A stretch of 64,000 bases of DNA from NCBI RefSeq assembly GCF_006715305.1, contig NZ_VFMY01000002.1:186001-250000 (forward strand). The letters are read 5' to 3'. The position numbers and the translations under genes were made by a program. Of this stretch, positions 61,898-64,000 are shown in pieces (the first letter of the stretch is position 1; each line of letters starts with the position of its first letter). The notes under the pieces were generated by a model. That model was not told where the DNA came from and made no database searches. It was given only the letters and a program-made list of their open reading frames with translations. This stretch comes from Arthrobacter sp. SLBN-100. Lineage in GTDB: Bacteria; Actinomycetota; Actinomycetes; Actinomycetales; Micrococcaceae.

Positions 61898-64000
61898 ATG
61901 GGTGAAGTACTTCAGTTTGCCATCATCGGTCTGGGTCCCGGGGCCATCATTGGGCTACTAGCCGTGGGCCTGGTGATGATTTTCCGAGGCGCCGGGGTAG
62001 TCAACCTGTCGCATGGTGCGTGCGCCATGTTCAGTGGCTATGTGTACGCGCATCTTCGCGGTAGCGATCTGCCGGTCGCGGCGAGTCTCATCTTGGCAGT
62101 AGTGATCGCCGCGCTCATTGGTCTGGCGACCGACCAGCTGCTTCTGCGTAGGCTGCGCAACTCCTCTGCGCTCACTCGGCTGATCGCCACCATGGGAGTG
62201 CTCCTGCTTCTCCAGTCAGTTAGCGCAAAGATCTGGGGAGTTGTTCCGAAGACGGTCGAATCGATTCTTCCGTCCAGTGCGATACACCTCGGTGGCGTGT
62301 CTTTCTCGTCGGACAGGTTGTGGTTGCTGCTCATCGCAATTGTTGTCACGACGATCATTGCCGTTGTTTGGCGGTTCACTCGTCTGGGCTGGATTGCCGA
62401 AGGGGCATCCGAGAATCAGCGCCTGGCTTCGACGTTGGGGTGGTCGCCGGAGTTGGTATCCGGAATGACCTGGACTATTGGTGCAGGGCTAGCAGGGCTA
62501 GCAGGTATCCTGATTGCGCCCATCTCACAGCTGGACACTCGAACGCTCCCCCTTCTCGTTGTGCCTGCATTGGCCGCAGCGCTGATCGGTGGCTTCAGAT
62601 CATTCCCGATCACGTTGATCGGCGCCGTTGGCATCGGAATTGCGCAATCTGAGACCGCGCAGTTTGTGAATGTCCCTGGCGCCCCGGATGCCTTGCCGTT
62701 CCTCGTCATCGTGATTGGCCTGATGGTGAAGGGTTCCGCTCTGCCTCTTCGGGGCCACTCGTCGGATAGGTTGCCTCGAGTGGGTTCGGGCCGGGTACGG
62801 TGGATACCTTTGCTTATCGTGAGCGCCGGCGTTATCGCATTGCTAACCGCTGTGAACTCACTCGACTGGCTCGCTGCACTCACCAGCACAATCGCAGTCG
62901 CAACGATCTTGCTGTCATTCATTGTGCTGATTGGTTACACGGGGCAGGTCTCCTTGGCGCAGTACGCCATCGCGGGATTCGGCGCGCTAATTGCCGCTCA
63001 ACTATCTAAAGCCGGCACGCCCTTCGTTCTAGCGCTGCTTATCGGAGCCGTCGGCGCTGCCATCGTCGGACTCGTATTCGCGGTACCAGCGCTGAGAACT
63101 CGAGGCGTCAATTTGGCGATTGTAACGCTGGGACTTGCTGTGGCAGCGTATAGCCTTATTTTCACCAGCACGAGCTTCGCCGGTGGCGTCGGAGGGATCC
63201 TAGTCGAGTCCCCTACGATTCTTGGCTTTAGTATTGACCCTGTCCTATATCCCCAGCGCTATGCCGTGTTCGCGTTCGTGATGTTCGTCTTGCTGGCACT
63301 GGGTGTCGCAAGACTTCGCCGCAGCAGCGTAGGACGAATGCTTCTCGCCATTAGGGACAACGAGCAGGCTGCTGCGTCCAACGGTGTGAACATCCTGGGT
63401 GGAAAACTGGTCGGCTTCGGCATTGCAGGCGCGATAGCGGGAGTGGGCGGCATCGTGCTTTCTTTCCAGTCGCAGGCGATCGCCTTCGGTGGCTACGATC
63501 CCTTAAGTTCGATCAGCATGATGGCCTACTCGGTACTTGGGGGCGTGGGATATCTATTCGGGCCACTCTTCGGGGCTACGTTGTCCCCAGGCTCGCTGGG
63601 GGCGATCATCTCCCTGAACTACCCGGAGACCACCTCGTGGCTGCCGATTATCGGCGCTGTCGCTCTCCTGCTGACGATCCTGATAAGCCCCCATGGCTGG
63701 GTACATGATGCGCTTAAGCCGTTTAGTGCAGTTGCGCGATGGTGGGATTTTCATGTGTCGGTCGGGTTGGCAAAGCTGGGCCGGACGGATCGCGACACTG
63801 GCGTGAAGGTCAATGCCACCGATGCGACTTCTGATACTTCTCGACCACTGCCAAAGGGTCTGAGCGTGGGCGACATCACGGTTCGCTACGGTGGAAACAT
63901 TGCCGTCAATGCGGTTGGGCTCGCTGTGTCTCCTGGAAAGATCGTCGGGCTTATCGGCCCAAATGGTGCGGGCAAGACATCTTTCATGGACGCAGTGACT
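61898..64000 (+). CDS. Fused LivH-LivM-LivG ABC transporter permease/ATPase (cut by window end)
   Basis: One open frame of at least 701 codons from ATG 61898 to the end of the window. The LivH part (residues 1-295) begins FAIIGLGPGAIIGLLAVGLV and has RGAGVVNLSHGACAMFSGYV. A spacer leads to the LivM part (about 310-600), with IGYTGQVSLAQYAIAGFGAL and the cytoplasmic loop VGRMLLAIRDNEQAAASNGV. A linker of about 40 residues is followed by the LivG ATPase, starting with LSVGDITVRYGGNIAVNAVG and its Walker A GLIGPNGAGKTS. With the LivF gene upstream this would complete the importer. The ribosome-binding site is weak (AGGGATGG). Confidence 0.88.
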   Translation, partial: MGEVLQFAIIGLGPGAIIGLLAVGLVMIFRGAGVVNLSHGACAMFSGYVYAHLRGSDLPVAASLILAVVIAALIGLATDQLLLRRLRNSSALTRLIATMGVLLLLQSVSAKIWGVVPKTVESILPSSAIHLGGVSFSSDRLWLLLIAIVVTTIIAVVWRFTRLGWIAEGASENQRLASTLGWSPELVSGMTWTIGAGLAGLAGILIAPISQLDTRTLPLLVVPALAAALIGGFRSFPITLIGAVGIGIAQSETAQFVNVPGAPDALPFLVIVIGLMVKGSALPLRGHSSDRLPRVGSGRVRWIPLLIVSAGVIALLTAVNSLDWLAALTSTIAVATILLSFIVLIGYTGQVSLAQYAIAGFGALIAAQLSKAGTPFVLALLIGAVGAAIVGLVFAVPALRTRGVNLAIVTLGLAVAAYSLIFTSTSFAGGVGGILVESPTILGFSIDPVLYPQRYAVFAFVMFVLLALGVARLRRSSVGRMLLAIRDNEQAAASNGVNILGGKLVGFGIAGAIAGVGGIVLSFQSQAIAFGGYDPLSSISMMAYSVLGGVGYLFGPLFGATLSPGSLGAIISLNYPETTSWLPIIGAVALLLTILISPHGWVHDALKPFSAVARWWDFHVSVGLAKLGRTDRDTGVKVNATDATSDTSRPLPKGLSVGDITVRYGGNIAVNAVGLAVSPGKIVGLIGPNGAGKTSFMDAVT

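Noticed and set aside
1..64000. CRISPR array, tRNA, rRNA, riboswitch or replication origin
   Set aside because: No regularly spaced repeats, cloverleaf-like or rRNA-like sequences or iteron arrays were seen. The only tandem repeat is the two-copy 155-bp unit.

Overview
The window is DNA of a high-GC actinobacterium, most likely Arthrobacter, Paenarthrobacter or a relative. A mycothiol-type maleylpyruvate isomerase, IclR-controlled pobA, an MpaB/DUF2236 oxygenase and a DUF5134 membrane protein all point that way. It is an accessory catabolic region (genomic island or catabolic plasmid) made of many short gene clusters for small aromatic or terpenoid compounds, separated by IS remnants, pseudogenes and large duplications. 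I see no rRNA, tRNA, CRISPR array or replication origin.

Layout. (1) 32-7129, minus strand: one operon with a zinc alcohol dehydrogenase, a thiamine-diphosphate (ThDP) enzyme, an SDR and a NitT/TauT-type ABC importer, facing a divergent IclR regulator (7305-8042) across a palindrome. (2) 8119-10169: an IclR regulator and 4-hydroxybenzoate 3-monooxygenase (pobA). (3) 10268-13180: an aldo/keto reductase gene split by an IS256-family element with an exact 8-bp target duplication, then a decayed 6-phosphogluconate-dehydrogenase-like gene. (4) 13415-17469, minus: a truncated MFS gene, a linalool dehydratase/isomerase-family enzyme, a SCO-like protein, a DUF5134 protein and an IclR regulator. (5) 18039-19733: a serine resolvase and a DUF2236 oxygenase. 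(6) 20015-26503: a ThDP enzyme with an extra N-terminal domain, an SDR, two small overlapping genes and a frameshifted MHS transporter. (7) 27419-39046: an aryl-ketone/gentisate cluster (Baeyer-Villiger monooxygenase, esterase, gentisate dioxygenase, maleylpyruvate isomerase, two FAH-family hydrolases, an alcohol dehydrogenase) bounded by 1,283-bp inverted repeats that each carry a LysR gene. (8) 39047-40400: remnants of IS elements and a TetR gene. (9) 40673-48316, minus: a ring-hydroxylating dioxygenase system with ferredoxin, reductase, SDR, TIM-barrel protein and another ThDP enzyme. (10) 48330-51880: GMC and transposase remnants around a TetR gene. (11) 52034-54511: GMC oxidoreductase and SDR. 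(12) 54674-57342: a second, almost exact copy of the region-6 ThDP gene. (13) 57648-64000: an AMP-forming acyl-CoA ligase and a branched-chain-type ABC importer with a fused LivH-LivM-LivG protein.

Three themes stand out. First, ThDP enzymes next to SDRs recur at three loci (plus a duplicate copy), which suggests oxidation of a hydroxyl to an alpha-hydroxyketone or diketone followed by C-C cleavage. Second, promoter regions with the first codons of one gene have been copied in front of other genes, at the MHS/ThDP leader and at the LysR-BVMO leader before the second FAH gene. Third, a 15-bp palindrome, TTGACTTCAAGTCAA, lies upstream of three separate transcription units (48593, 54560, 59612) and probably defines a small regulon. 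Direct repeats at 20015 and 54674 enclose about 34.7 kb that could be deleted or amplified by recombination.
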